DNA of 64,000 nt from Adineta steineri (taxonomy: Eukaryota > Rotifera > Eurotatoria > Adinetida > Adinetidae): assembly GCA_905250115.1 (NCBI GenBank), contig CAJNOI010000002.1, positions 1,037,849-1,101,848 of the forward strand, read 5' to 3'. Positions 15,101 to 26,023 of this stretch are shown here, one piece after another; positions within the stretch are counted from its first letter, which is position 1; each line of letters begins with the position of its first letter. A program made the position numbers and the translations under genes. Below the pieces are notes generated by a model. That model saw only the letters and a list, made by a program, of their open reading frames with translations. It did no database searches and was not told where the DNA came from.

Positions 15101-16669
15101 TGGCAAGAAACATTTGTCTTTCAGGTAATTAACTAAATGCTTTGCTAATCCTTTACATTTTCTAATACGAATTATCTTTTGTCGTATCTCTGTGCTCCAT
15201 TATGAATTTATATTTAAAAATACAATAATTTCGATTTCTTTTTTTAGCTTTTCTTCGTTGAATTAGCATTTGTTCGTTTTCATATCTATGATGCTGGAAG
15301 TAATCATTTAATGTCACAACGTGTAATGCCATTAAAATGTCTTCGACCTGGTTATCGACATGTTCGATTACGAGATATTACAAATGTTCCATTGGAATTA
15401 GCAACATTATTTATTTATTCGAAAATAACTGAAACAATTCTTATTCGAAATACCGAACAAGATTTATCAACATCAAATACACCACATTTATTTCGTACTA
15501 AAATTTTAAGACGTACAATTGATCCACCGGAAGCTGTTGCTGTATGAATTGAAAATTTTCATTTTTCATATTAAATTATTTTTTGATTATTTAGGCAAGT
15601 CGAGAATCAATTCGACCAAAACATAAAACATTTGAAGTTAAAGTCTATGGAAAAGATGGACGTGATGAAGAATTTCGACCATTTGCTGTAACACAATATA
15701 CAACAATTGAAGAACTTTTAGAAATGGTAATATATATTTGTTTTTTTTCTGTCTATTTATATTTTATTTCGTTTAAGATTGCTAAAGCAAATGATTTCTT
15801 AAAAGTTGGTGAAACAATAAATGATATTGTATTAACAGAATCTTCTAAAACATGGAAAAAGAAATCATCTTCATCATCGAAAAATGTGGATGTAGCACCA
15901 CGAATATTAGAAAAACATGAACGTATTCTTGAAGTTATTGATCGAGTTGGACGTGAAACCGTTATTCTATGTAAAAAGAAAACACCAACACAAGTAATAT
16001 TTAAAATCGATCAAAACTTTTAATATATTATCTCATTCTTTTCTTTCAGCAACATTTATCATTATCAACTTTAATGGATAAAAATATTCAAAATTGGGAT
16101 AATTGTGATCGAACATTTCTTGTTACTATTTATAATATTTCACCTATTCAAAAACATACTACATTTCGAACACCTACTAATTCAACTGCTATTCATGTTA
16201 TAACACAAGTAAATTATTTCATTTTGAAATAATGTTCTATTTTGTTTTGTTATAGTTAATGACAAAAATTCGTATGGCAGGTATGCCAAATGATTATGGA
16301 CTTGTAGAAGAAACAGATTTAAATACAACTAATACTACACGACGTATACCAATAAAACGTCGTTTATTAGCTGATGATGAAAAAATCTATGGTATTCAAC
16401 GTTTATGGACATCGACAAATTCAAAATTTGTATTAGTTAAAAAAGCTGAATATTCCGAAACAAATAATAATAAAGCATTTACAGATAAATTTTTATTTCG
16501 TTCATTAACAAGACAAAAATCAATTGATCGTGGATCACATGAAGGTAAAGAATTATTTTAAAAATATGATTTCTTAATCATTCTTTTATAGATCTTCATC
16601 TTGATCATCAATCTAAACAAAGAACAACGAATAATTTAAATTCTAATATAGTATTAAATGGTACTGTTA

Positions 16670-16701
<32 letters not shown>

Positions 16702-16794
16702 CGAGCAACACTTGCACCAACACCACCTATTCCTAAAAATCATCATAATAATAAACGTTCATTAAAAACAATCTTATCAACAATTAAATCTTGA
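175..16794 (+). CDS. PLCE1: Phospholipase C-epsilon (PLCE1-like), 5' partial, with ARM/FERM N-terminal extension
   Basis: Hydrolyses PIP2 to IP3 and DAG and carries a Ras-family GEF domain, linking Ras/Rap/Rho to calcium signalling at membranes. I read 35 exons: 175-371, 3509-4588, 4845-5091, 5551-5702, 5765-6770, 6832-7851, 7902-8008, 8070-8259, 8441-8895, 8951-9712, 9769-9914, 10123-10372, 10425-10464, 10517-10739, 10793-11116, 11176-11268, 11321-11611, 11673-11997, 12055-12783, 12836-12958, 13016-13120, 13171-13775, 13839-14035, 14142-14252, 14330-14441, 14495-14590, 14650-14678, 14737-14897, 14963-15124, 15248-15541, 15595-15726, 15778-15993, 16050-16208, 16256-16544, 16592-16794. Domains in order: ARM-like helices (175-5700), low-complexity Ser/Asn linker, RasGEF-N-like helices (about 7795-8008), talin-type FERM F2-F3 (8070-9200), CDC25 (9510-10640), PH-like (11000-11860), EF-hands (12400-12960), X box with [12 protein letters not shown] and YHGRTF catalytic histidines (13016-13500), acidic X-Y linker (13596-13670), Y box, C2 (about 14960-15460), RA1, RA2 and a poly-Asn C-terminus. 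CDC25 through RA2 matches vertebrate PLCE1 block by block; the region before CDC25 does not. The gene starts upstream of the window. Confidence 0.93.
541..639. repeat. Foldback (inverted-repeat) element in PLC-epsilon intron
   Basis: Arms at about 541-570 and 609-639 are near-perfect reverse complements; the core AGAATTGTATTAGATTTAG pairs with CTAAATTTAATACAATTCT with one mismatch. The loop is about 40 bp. It resembles a small MITE remnant. I saw no convincing target-site duplication. Confidence 0.6.
3283..3335. repeat. GATA/TATC microsatellite with hairpin potential
   Basis: A short AGATAGATAGA run is followed directly by TATCTATCTATC-type repeats, so the two halves can pair. It lies just upstream of the second exon of the PLC-epsilon gene. 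Confidence 0.75.
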
Positions 16795-18272
16795 TGAATG
16801 ATGATGCGATCATGTCAAATATATTTCCTCGTTTCTTCTTCTTCTTCTTTTTTTTCTTTTCTCAGTGTGCAGTTCTTTTTTTTCTCTGTTCTCTCACTTT
16901 ATTTTTCTCTCACTTTGTCTGTTTTTGCTTTGATTTTATTTCTCTTTCACGTGTTGTTTGTTATACTACAATTGCTCTTTCTCATCTCTCTCTCTTTCTC
17001 ATCAAGTGAACAGTGTTGTTATACTTTGTCTTTGAATTTTCGACTATGATATATACACTGACAAAGGGAGAGAGAGAGAAATTATGACATTTTATAATGA
17101 AAATTACAGTTTTTTGTTTGTTCTGTTATTACGACAATGAATGAAATCCTTTTATAAAAATGTTGACTGAAACATAACATAAATATAACGTTAAATAATA
17201 TGTACAGATTATATTCATACTTTATTGAAACTACTATCAACATTAGAATTAATTTGAAATAGGTATATGATAACTATTTCAAGGACGATGGTTTTCATCT
17301 TTCGAAAGAAACAGAATCGGAACGTATTTTTTTCTGATGGTATAAAAAGATAAAGTCGTTTTCGGACTAATCACCTTCGAAAAAACATGACAATAATTTA
17401 TAAACTATTACCCTTTTTTTGAAAAGAGGCGCTTCACGAAAGTGCTTATAACTTTTGAAGGGAACATGATAGAGACCTGCGGATTTCACAATTGACTAGA
17501 TCTTGATACGGGACGTAATACTGTCGGAAAGCCAAGCATTTGGATTGGGTTTACCACAGTACGTTTTTGGTTGTGAGCTTGAAAAAATCATCATACGATG
17601 AAAATTTAATGAATTTCAACTTTTAGCTAGGGCAGTCGATAGCCCAGATCAAGATCTACAAATCTACACAAACCGCAAGTTTCTATCTTTTATGGTTCAA
17701 AAGTTATAAGCATTTTCGTGTAGCGCCTTTTTTCAAAAAAAGGGTAATAGGTAGAAATATTATCTTTGATTTAGATAGAGAAAATTTAGATCAATAGTTC
17801 ACGATACAAAATAAATCATAGAGAATATTATTGATTTCTACTATATTTTTCAAAGATGATTAGTTTTAAAACGATTTCATCTCGTACATTATTAGAGAAA
17901 AGGATGTCTTTATTCAACCCTTTTCGTTTGGTGAAAATCATAGGTCGCTGTATATTGATATTCGTCTCTTTTCATTGAATTCTGGTACCGACGATACTCT
18001 AATGATAGATTGAGTACTAGTACTGACTGTATGGTGTAAGATCATAGCATGTTAAATCTCATCGATTTGACCTTGAATGTAATACATAGAATATTGAATA
18101 CATGATGAGATTTATTTATCAATTTGTTTCATTATTAGAAAATTGAAAAAATCAATGAGTGCCATATGAGAACGAAACAAAAAAAGCCGTGAAGAATATA
18201 ATAAATAAAAAGTTATTGAGTGAAATAGACATAAAAGAAGCAAAAATTTCTCCTTTGTTTGTTTGTTTGTTT
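16795..18272. other. Convergent intergenic region, PLC-epsilon to SPEF1
   Basis: No conserved coding sequence is visible. It begins with a pyrimidine-rich stretch (16830-17000) that is probably PLC-epsilon 3' UTR; its ORFs encode only Phe/Ser runs. A 346-bp foldback element (17405-17750) occupies the middle. The rest is AT-rich unique-looking DNA with a short GTTT run just before the SPEF1 stop, probably SPEF1 3' UTR. Confidence 0.6.
17405..17750. mobile_element. MITE-like foldback element, ~346 bp
   Basis: The two ends are long imperfect inverted repeats. The left begins CTATTACCCTTTTTTTGAAA and the right ends with its reverse complement, ...AAAAAAAGGGTAATAG. Similarity continues inward for about 120 bp per side (GCTTATAACTTTTGA, then GATAGA.AC.TGCGG.TT, then TAGATCTTGAT..GGG), leaving a central spacer of about 100 bp. 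There is no ORF, so it would be non-autonomous. It could also be a palindromic satellite unit; a second copy elsewhere would decide. Confidence 0.75.
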
Positions 18273-19992
18273 TTATTTCCGTGTATTCATTGATATGTAA
18301 GTTTGTTGTTGAGGATGTGATTTTCCACCTTGACCACCTCGTGTTTGATTAAGTTTGCCTGACAAATCATCTACTCGAACATCTTTTAAACGAAGTAATT
18401 CTTCGAGACGTTGAATTTTAGCTTGTAAAACCTAAAACAAACCGATTTAAAAAAAACAATATAATAAATAATATAAAATTAACCTGAATTTGTTGATCTT
18501 TTGCTTGACATTCTTGTTCTTTTTCATCGTAATGGCGACGATTAACCATATCTGTACTTAAATTTTGCATTGATGTAGACTTCTTTGCTGTACTTTAAAC
18601 ATATCAGATGAATTCAACATGTTTTTTTTTCATAGTAAATCTTACTGTCCTCCTTGTGGCGTATTTTTTGGTTCATTTCCTACAGATAAAAAAACAAAGT
18701 CAAATTAATATTAATCAAAAAAGATTAATAAGATTCTTTCTGAATTTAAAAAGAATATATAATCGAAAAATATGAAAGCATGCAAAGATATTCAATACAA
18801 GACAGATAAGGAATAGCAAAATAAATATTGGGTAATTACTGAATAATATTTTTATTAACCTACTGTGGAAATCTAAGAAGAAGTATATAAAAACAACAAA
18901 TAAAATTTCTGTATAATTTTGTTTGTTTCATCTTGATTGTAATAGTATACACAAGAAGATAAGTCTAGAAGAGTATTATTTTCTAATTCTCAATTGTTTA
19001 AATTATCTTATTATTTTCGAAAAATTTAAATATAGGTATTCTTCTATTCTTACTTGAATATCCTGATGGATATTTTTCATGTTGTGAGGGCGGAGGTGAT
19101 GATTGCCGTTGACGTGTTCTCATATTATTTGATTCATTCCCTTTGCTTTGTTGTTGCTGCTGTGGAAGGTTCCTGAATAAAACAATAGAAATTCAAAAAA
19201 ACAAAGGTCTAATCTTGTTCGATATTAGATCTAGGACAGTTCTTTGATAGGAGCCAAACTCTCTCAGAACGTATTAAGTAAATAAGTTCTGAAACAGTTT
19301 AGTTCCTATCAAAACAATAGTTACAGTTCTTAATATGGAGCTGCCCTAGATCTATTCGAAATATCAGAGAGTCTAAGTCTAGTCAACAAATTTAGTTATG
19401 AATAATATATAAGTTAGTAATTAATGTTATATTAATACACATATATAAAACAAACCGATTCCGAGAAGGACTCTGTCTTTTCCGACTTTGCTGCGAAAGA
19501 ACACTGGAATAGTAAATAGAAGATTTTATTTTCTATTTTTATTTTAATTTAGATTAAATGAAAAGAAAAAAACAAAAATTCTTATTATATATACATACTC
19601 ATCAATTTGATTTCGTAAATTATAAAGAAATATTTCCACAAGACCAGTTCGACCAAGACATATACCACGCATAATAGGTTCCGGAACATTAAGATCTAAT
19701 CGGCAAAGAACTTTTCTATTTAAAAGACCCCAATTAGTTAATTTTTGTTGGGTATTATTTGCTGTTGCATAATTATGTATATCAACCTATTGAAATAAAA
19801 TAACGAATTTAAGATTAATTCATTTAAAATATTTACCCAACTAGGAAAATAATGTTTAACTAATTCAGCAACCATAACTCCATCAGAAAAATCTTTTTCA
19901 ATATGTTTTTTAGGTCGACTAAACGGAATTTGATCAATCCATGCATAAAGATCTTGTAATAACTGATCATCTAATTCAATATCCCAATACAT
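18273..19992 (-). CDS. SPEF1: Sperm flagellar protein 1 (SPEF1/CLAMP), calponin-homology microtubule protein
   Basis: SPEF1 binds and bundles microtubules in the ciliary central apparatus and in epithelia. The N-terminal exon carries the family signature, with DLYAWIDQIPFSRPKKHIEK followed by DFSDGVMVAELVKHYFPSW. The next exon continues the CH domain (NNTQQKLTNWGLLNRKVL, then RTGLVEIFLYNLR). A Gln/Ser/Pro-rich linker spread over small exons follows. The C-terminal helix contains KIQRLEELLRLKDVRVDDLS, matching the coiled-coil end of vertebrate SPEF1. Length is about 250 residues, normal for the family. The ATG at 19992 sits 2 nt after an ATTATAG acceptor, so the start may be trans-spliced or preceded by a 5' UTR intron. 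One intron holds a foldback repeat (19219-19365). Confidence 0.92.
19219..19365. mobile_element. Foldback element in SPEF1 intron, ~147 bp
   Basis: It is nearly palindromic from end to end. Outer arms TCGATATTAGATCTAGGACAG and CTGCCCTAGATCTATTCGA pair imperfectly; inner arms CTTTGATAGGAGCCAAACT and AGTTTAGTTCCTATCAAAAC also pair, with a loop of about 15 bp near 19275. It looks like a small non-autonomous MITE inside an intron. No ORF. Confidence 0.65.
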
Positions 19993-20436
19993 ATCTATAA
20001 TTTTCAAAAAAAAATCTAATTAATATCTTATGAATTGTTTAATATAAACAAATAATTTATTTATAATAAAATTAATGAAATGTTTTTTTTCTTTCTTTCT
20101 CATCGCCATGTTTTAGTTTTGTTACCATAGTAATCACCATACGACATTAATACATTTAAACAGAACAATTTCTATTCGTTGATTAATATATCCATTCCCG
20201 CTTATTCTTACTAGTAGCTCTATCATCATCGTCGTCATCGTCCCGATTTGAGGAAGAAAAAAAAAAAAAAGAAAGATTCTTCTTCTTCGTTCAAGGTTTT
20301 TTTAGACATATTTGGTACCATAAAATAATATTTGTTAAAATTTTCTAGATTGAATTTTCTCTTTTTGTACATATTTTTAGTCTTAAAATTTCAATGCTCA
20401 AATAACATCAACAAACAATATATCAATATTAATCTA
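19993..20436. promoter_or_regulatory. Divergent intergenic region between SPEF1 and the gene at 20437
   Basis: About 440 bp separate the two divergent start codons, so it must hold both promoters. It is AT-rich with poly-A/T runs and a short ATC/GTC repeat (20221-20245). I could not identify a confident TATA box or initiator. The upstream in-frame ATG at 20392 could give the downstream protein a longer, less likely N-terminus. Confidence 0.45.
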
Positions 20437-23400
20437 ATGTCATCGTCAACAACGACGATATCATCCAAAAATTCTACAATGAATAATAATGATCGTAAAC
20501 GACCAATATCATCTTCTATTCGTCCATCACCATCGCCACCATCATCTAAACGTCATAGTTTATCATCAACAAATTTACAAAATTCAACAGCAAAAAAAAA
20601 TTTTCATCGATTAGAGTCAAATGAAATTTTATTAAAAAAATCTACGGATCATAATGATAGACAAAGTCGACCAAAACAATTATATCGTCATATTGATAAT
20701 AAAAGTTCATCATCAGAATCAAGTCGATCATCATCTAATTCAAATCATTCAATAAATCAAGAATATCCATCAACAACACCAATATTTAATTCTACAAATG
20801 ATATTCAATGTATGTTTTATTAAAAACTAAGAAAAAAAATTAATTCGAAATTTCTTTTAGCTTCAAATGAAATTGTAACAACAAAAAGATCACAACATTA
20901 TTCAATAAATCATAGTAAACAAAAATCTGATGTACAAAAAGATTTTCTATATACAAAAAAACCACCAGCACTTGCATTAATTGTTAAACCATCATCATCA
21001 AATATTGATCAAAGAAATTTTGGTAGTATATCTGATAGTGATGACGAATATGAACAACCAAAACAAATTTCAAATAAAGTTTTCGTAAGATAATTCTTTT
21101 TTTTTTCGGGTATAAAAATTTTATTCTAATAAATTTTTTGTAGACAAAACCACCATCTGTTATTGTTCCATCATCTGTAATGACAATTGTTAAAACACCT
21201 GATTTATCGAAAAAATCTATACGTACAGATAATGTTATTATTCAGCAATCGGATGGAAATATAAATTCAAATCCTTCAACAAAATTAGTAAAATTAGTTG
21301 TACCACAAACAACAACTATATCATCATCATCAATAAAAATGCTTTCAAGTGGTGATGGTCTTGCATCAGCATTACGTATTCCAACAAAAATTCAGTTAAC
21401 AAAAACATTATTTGTTTCATCAGTAAAAAATGATGAAACATCTTCATTAATCTCATCATCAAATTTACTTGATATACAAGATAATACACCAACATTACCA
21501 CCAACACCTCCACCTCCTGTTATCGATAATACAAATTCAAATATTCGAAATGTATTATCTCATCATACATCAAATAATCAACAGCAAAAAATTGATGAAA
21601 CGACAACAATTGATATTAAAGGTATAGTAAAATAAAACTATTCTATTAGTCACTCCTTGTAAGGTAGGAGTAATAAGAAATGATTCATATTTCTTTATAA
21701 TATAATATTCCTTTATCAACCGAATAAGAGAATTTTTTTCGTTTCCGAAAAAAAGGCATTTTCTTAAATTTCGCAATAACGAATTTTTTTCAGTTATAAG
21801 AAATTAGTCGATGTATATTTTTAGCTATTGAAGAAGTTGATCCTTCAATGCCTAACGAACATTCAAATCATCAAAATACACCTAAACGTCATTTATCTAC
21901 CGTATCTGATTGGTGTGTACCACCAACAAGTGAATTATCTCCAACATCATTAACATCATCATCACCAGATTTAACACAAAATAGTTTACCAATTGATGAT
22001 TCTTTAGTTGAACTTGATTCAACTATGAATTGTCGAAAATCAACAAAACGTCGTCATCGTTCAGCATCATCTTCGTCAGTTTTACCATCATTTACAATGT
22101 CTTATTTACAATCGAATAAAACAACATTATTAAAACCAATAAAATCGAAACCATCAACACGTCTTTTAAATTCATCTGATATGAAAGTCATGTTAAATAA
22201 TAATAATAATAATAAAAAAAGATCTTCAAGAACATCGCCAGTTCTTAAACTATCATCAGCACAACGTATAAAAAAACGTCGACATAAAAATGAAAATATT
22301 ATTCATAATCAACAGAATAGTAGATGCTCGAAAGCCAAAACTAAACGTTTTCAAACTGATGATATTCAATTTGTAATTAAAGATATATTAAATGGAATTA
22401 TTGAGTAAATATAATTTCTTTTTTTCTTGTTTTGTTTAATAAGTTTTCTTTTATAGACGAATTACTTCAACAAATTATGAAAGTGATAATGCATTGAAAA
22501 TGTTACTTAATACATCTATTCCACAAATAAAACATAAATTACCAATTAGTAGAATTACAACTAGACAACCAAAAACTGAAAGTAAAATATTTTCTTTTTT
22601 TTTTTGTATTTAAATTAATTTTTTAATATTTAGTTGTACTTCGAACAAATTCAGTAAATAGAAAAAATTCTTCTTCACTGCAATCTTTAGATTCAATAGT
22701 ACCAAATGGTAAGTTTTTTGTTTTGAAAGAAAAACATGGAGTTTAATTGAAATTTTGCATTAGAATCTCGTTCAATGACAATGACATCAAGAGAATTAGA
22801 TGAATTAGCTTATCTACTTCATGCTAATGTACATCGAGGAGATTATGAACAAATTGATAATCCAGCTAAAGTTGAAGAACGTAAGTTATTTTTGATTAAA
22901 AAAATAGTTACTAATCCGAAACAGGAAGAAATATCTTCTAATTGAAAATGACCTGTTTGTAATGTAATCGAGTATATAGATGATAAAGAGAAGTTGGGTG
23001 ATGTAATTTCGTTTGATATGAAAAGCATAACATACGCTTTTATATCTAAGATTGAACAAATTTCGAAATACCATCAAATAATATTCGAGTTCAAGAATAG
23101 AATATTATCAACTAAATTATTTTTTCCAGTATTTAGAACGTTCAGTAACATATTCTGGACATTGAAATTTCTAGAATGATTTGAAAATGTTCTAGAATGA
23201 TTTAGATCATATTAATCATACTGTTAGATAGTAGTTTTTCATTGGTAGAAAAATTTCGGAAAAAATCTGAGACTTTTGTCCTTGATGAGGAATGAAAGTT
23301 TATACCTGTTGACCTTTGGTCTTTGATCCCGATTATTAAGATGTGTAAAAAAAGAAGGAAGAACAGAACTCTACAATGTCAGACAAACGCGCACTATTTT

Positions 23401-26023
23401 CCTTCGTCATACATACGAATCCTACAAAAATAATAATATTTAAAAATAATAAAAAGAAAGTGTGTAAACGTATTTTCATCAAACACTTCCCTTTTAATAC
23501 CTGCATTTCCGTTTTTAAACATTCGAAATAATATGTAATTACATAAGAAATAGGAAATAATCTTTCTTTAATCAAATTTTAATTTTTCTGTTAAGAAATA
23601 AAGATTTTATAATATCTGATGTGCTCATCATTTAGGCATGCGTGAGATGTGGTCTCAGATGAGTAATCAAAAAAAGAATAGTTACAAAAAACGAGTTATT
23701 GAAATATATAAAAAACCAAATCGTGATATTGTCATTGCATCATCATCATCATTATCTTCAATAAATGGTAATAAATATTTCATTCTTCATTTGATTATCT
23801 AATCGATATTTTTTTCTTATCATATTATTTAGAAAATAATTCTTTATTATCGAATGATTTAACTAATGATACAGCTACATCATCGTTAGCAATCAATTCA
23901 TTATCTCTTGAATTACGACGACAAACATCAACACCATTATCGTTTCATTCCATACCTTCATCAACAATAGATGAACAATCAATTATTTCACCAGAAGAAT
24001 CAAATTTAAAAACGAATCTATCAACTGATATTGTTAATGAAATAATTAAAGGTGCCAAAGGTCTAGATAAATTATCTTCGTCTCCAACTGATTTTATAAA
24101 TTCTATTCGTAATTTTATTCGATTATCAATTGATAACCAAACTCAAATAGTTAATAAGCTTCAACAACAAATAGAAAAGTAAAAAAAAATTGAATTTGAA
24201 AAATCATTGTTTTTTTTCGATTATTTTTTAAGAAAATGTCCAACACAATTTAATCGTGCACAAATTTTTTGGACACAAAAAATTCGTTATTTTGCTAATA
24301 AATATCAAATAAATTCGTCAAGTGAATCTGTACATGAATTAACATTAATTGTTAAATATTTCTATTTACTTGTACTGTGTAAGTCATTGAATTTTAACTT
24401 TTGTTTATTTTTTCACGCTCTCTCTCTCTTCTACTGTATTTTTAGCACTTAATTGTCAAAAACAAGAAGCCGAATTTCAAGCAGCATTAACTAATCGACT
24501 TAATGGAAATCTAACATCTGCTGATGAATCATATTGTTCACCTACGTTAACAAGTATTATTGAAGATCTTATTTTACCTTCATCATTAGCTAATGAATAT
24601 CTCGCTTCTCAACTTTTAATAATTAATAATAATGAATATTCATTACCATTTATACGGAATACTGAACTTGAAAATGAATTATTAAATAATAATGATATAA
24701 ATATATCAGTAAACCCATTTTCAAATTATAATGATTTAGATGATTATTTAAAACGTTGTGAAAGTAAATTTCTATCAAAAAAAAAATCTAATTTTATTGA
24801 TTGAATTTTTTTTTCGTAGGCATGACAACAACCATTCCAAGTTATTCTATCCAACAGCCTCAGCATCCACCTATGTACTATCCAGCATATCATCCAACTT
24901 CTCAATATTATTATTCACCGTCACAATCAACAGACATGAATAATTATTATTATAATAATCCTACACCAGCATATCAAAATTCACAACAACAACAACAACA
25001 ACAACAGCAAATATATTCATATGGCCCATCAACATCTTATTATCATCCATCAACAACATATAATAATGAGCAATCAAATTATTATTATAATTCACAACAA
25101 CAACAACAACAACAATCGTTATATCCATATTCATCACAAACGAACAGTACTAATGACATTCCATTATCAAATAATCCTTCATTGCATCGAACGTATCGAC
25201 AAATGAATCCAAATATGCAAAGGTTAATTTAATTTTTTTATAATAAAGAAAAAAATCAATTTTATTTTTTTCAAAGACTTTATAGAAATCCTCAACAATC
25301 AATAACATCTGGTGCTACATCAATTATATCAGGAACACCATCAACATCAGCTGTATTTGATGGGACAACTGTTGTTTCACCTCAGGTAGATTGCTTTTTT
25401 TGAGAATATTCATATAACAATATAATTTAATGCCATTTTTTCTCAATCACATTAGATGTACAATTAAGGTTCACCATAAACTTTAGAGCAAATCAGCTTT
25501 TTAGGTCAGTTGATGATCTTGATGTAGTATTATATGTTAATAATATTATACTGATCATATTAAGACTTCTAAAAGGTTTTCAGATTATAATAATTAAGTT
25601 AGTAAATGTATAGTTTGATTAAAGAAACACCGTAGTCTTATATTTGATAAAAAGCAATGAGTAAACAGTTTCTTCTCAGGTTAAAAATTAAGTATCATCT
25701 ACTAATATCTTCTTTATATTTAAGTGATCTCTACAAATTATTGTTTCTAATATACAATAGTTTAAGATTTTCAGAATATGTTACAATTAAGATCTATATG
25801 AGAACAGTCTTTTATCCATGTTTCTTTTTTCGGGTGGGCGCCACCCACTCGCTAGATAAAATACTGTATGAGAGAAAACTGTTGCCCTACTATGAGTTCT
25901 ATAATATAAATTCAATTTATTATTCCATCTATCTATCGTTAGTAATTATATCTTCATCAATATGAAAATTATTTTATCGAATATTAATATTTCTTATAGT
26001 CATCTCCTCCATCAACACAATAG
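20437..26023 (+). CDS. Large Ser/Asn/Gln-rich protein of unknown function, possible HMG-box-like segment
   Basis: I do not recognise this protein. A chain of about 15 exons with good GT/AG sites and phases encodes roughly 1150 residues: 20437-20809, 20861-21084, 21144-21621, 21825-22404, 22457-22581, 22634-22708, 22764-22880, 23636-23767, 23833-24178, 24232-24378, 24446-24763, 24820-25222, 25286-25385 and a 24-nt last exon 26000-26023. The N-terminal half is low-complexity Ser/Pro/basic, with clusters such as KSTKRRHRS that look like nuclear signals. A more ordered part includes ELDELAYLLHAN and MREMWSQMSNQKKNSYKKRV, which vaguely resembles helices 2-3 of an HMG box. A helical region follows (FWTQKIRYFANKYQ, VHELTLIVKYFYLLVL). 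The C-terminus is Tyr/Gln-rich with two poly-Gln tracts (24985-25010, 25095-25115). A nuclear regulator is a guess. It could be two genes, but every junction keeps frame. Confidence 0.65.
22881..23635 (+). other. 755-bp intron of the gene at 20437
   Basis: This is the longest intron of the gene. Most of it is AT-rich and featureless. Around 23136-23197 lies a cluster of TTCnnGAA/GAAnnTTC units including two copies of TTCTAGAATGATTT (see findings). Confidence 0.6.
25386..25999 (+). other. 614-bp intron carrying one copy of a GC-rich hairpin repeat
   Basis: The intron separates the last two coding exons. At 25832-25875 it holds CGGGTGGGCGCCACCCACT followed by CGCTAGATAAAATACTG, related to a repeat at 59210-59330. 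The rest is AT-rich without coding signal. Confidence 0.6.
25832..25875. repeat. GC-rich hairpin repeat, copy 1
   Basis: GGGTGGGCGCCACCC is a short palindrome followed by GCTAGATAAAATACTG. The same order, GTGGGCGTCGCCCACCC then GCTAGATAAAACACTG, occurs on the minus strand at 59210-59245. Its GC content contrasts sharply with the flanking intron. Confidence 0.65.

Noticed and set aside
16791-17049. Plus-strand ORFs after the PLC-epsilon stop
   Set aside because: Phe/Ser/Leu translations of a pyrimidine-rich 3' UTR, not a membrane protein.
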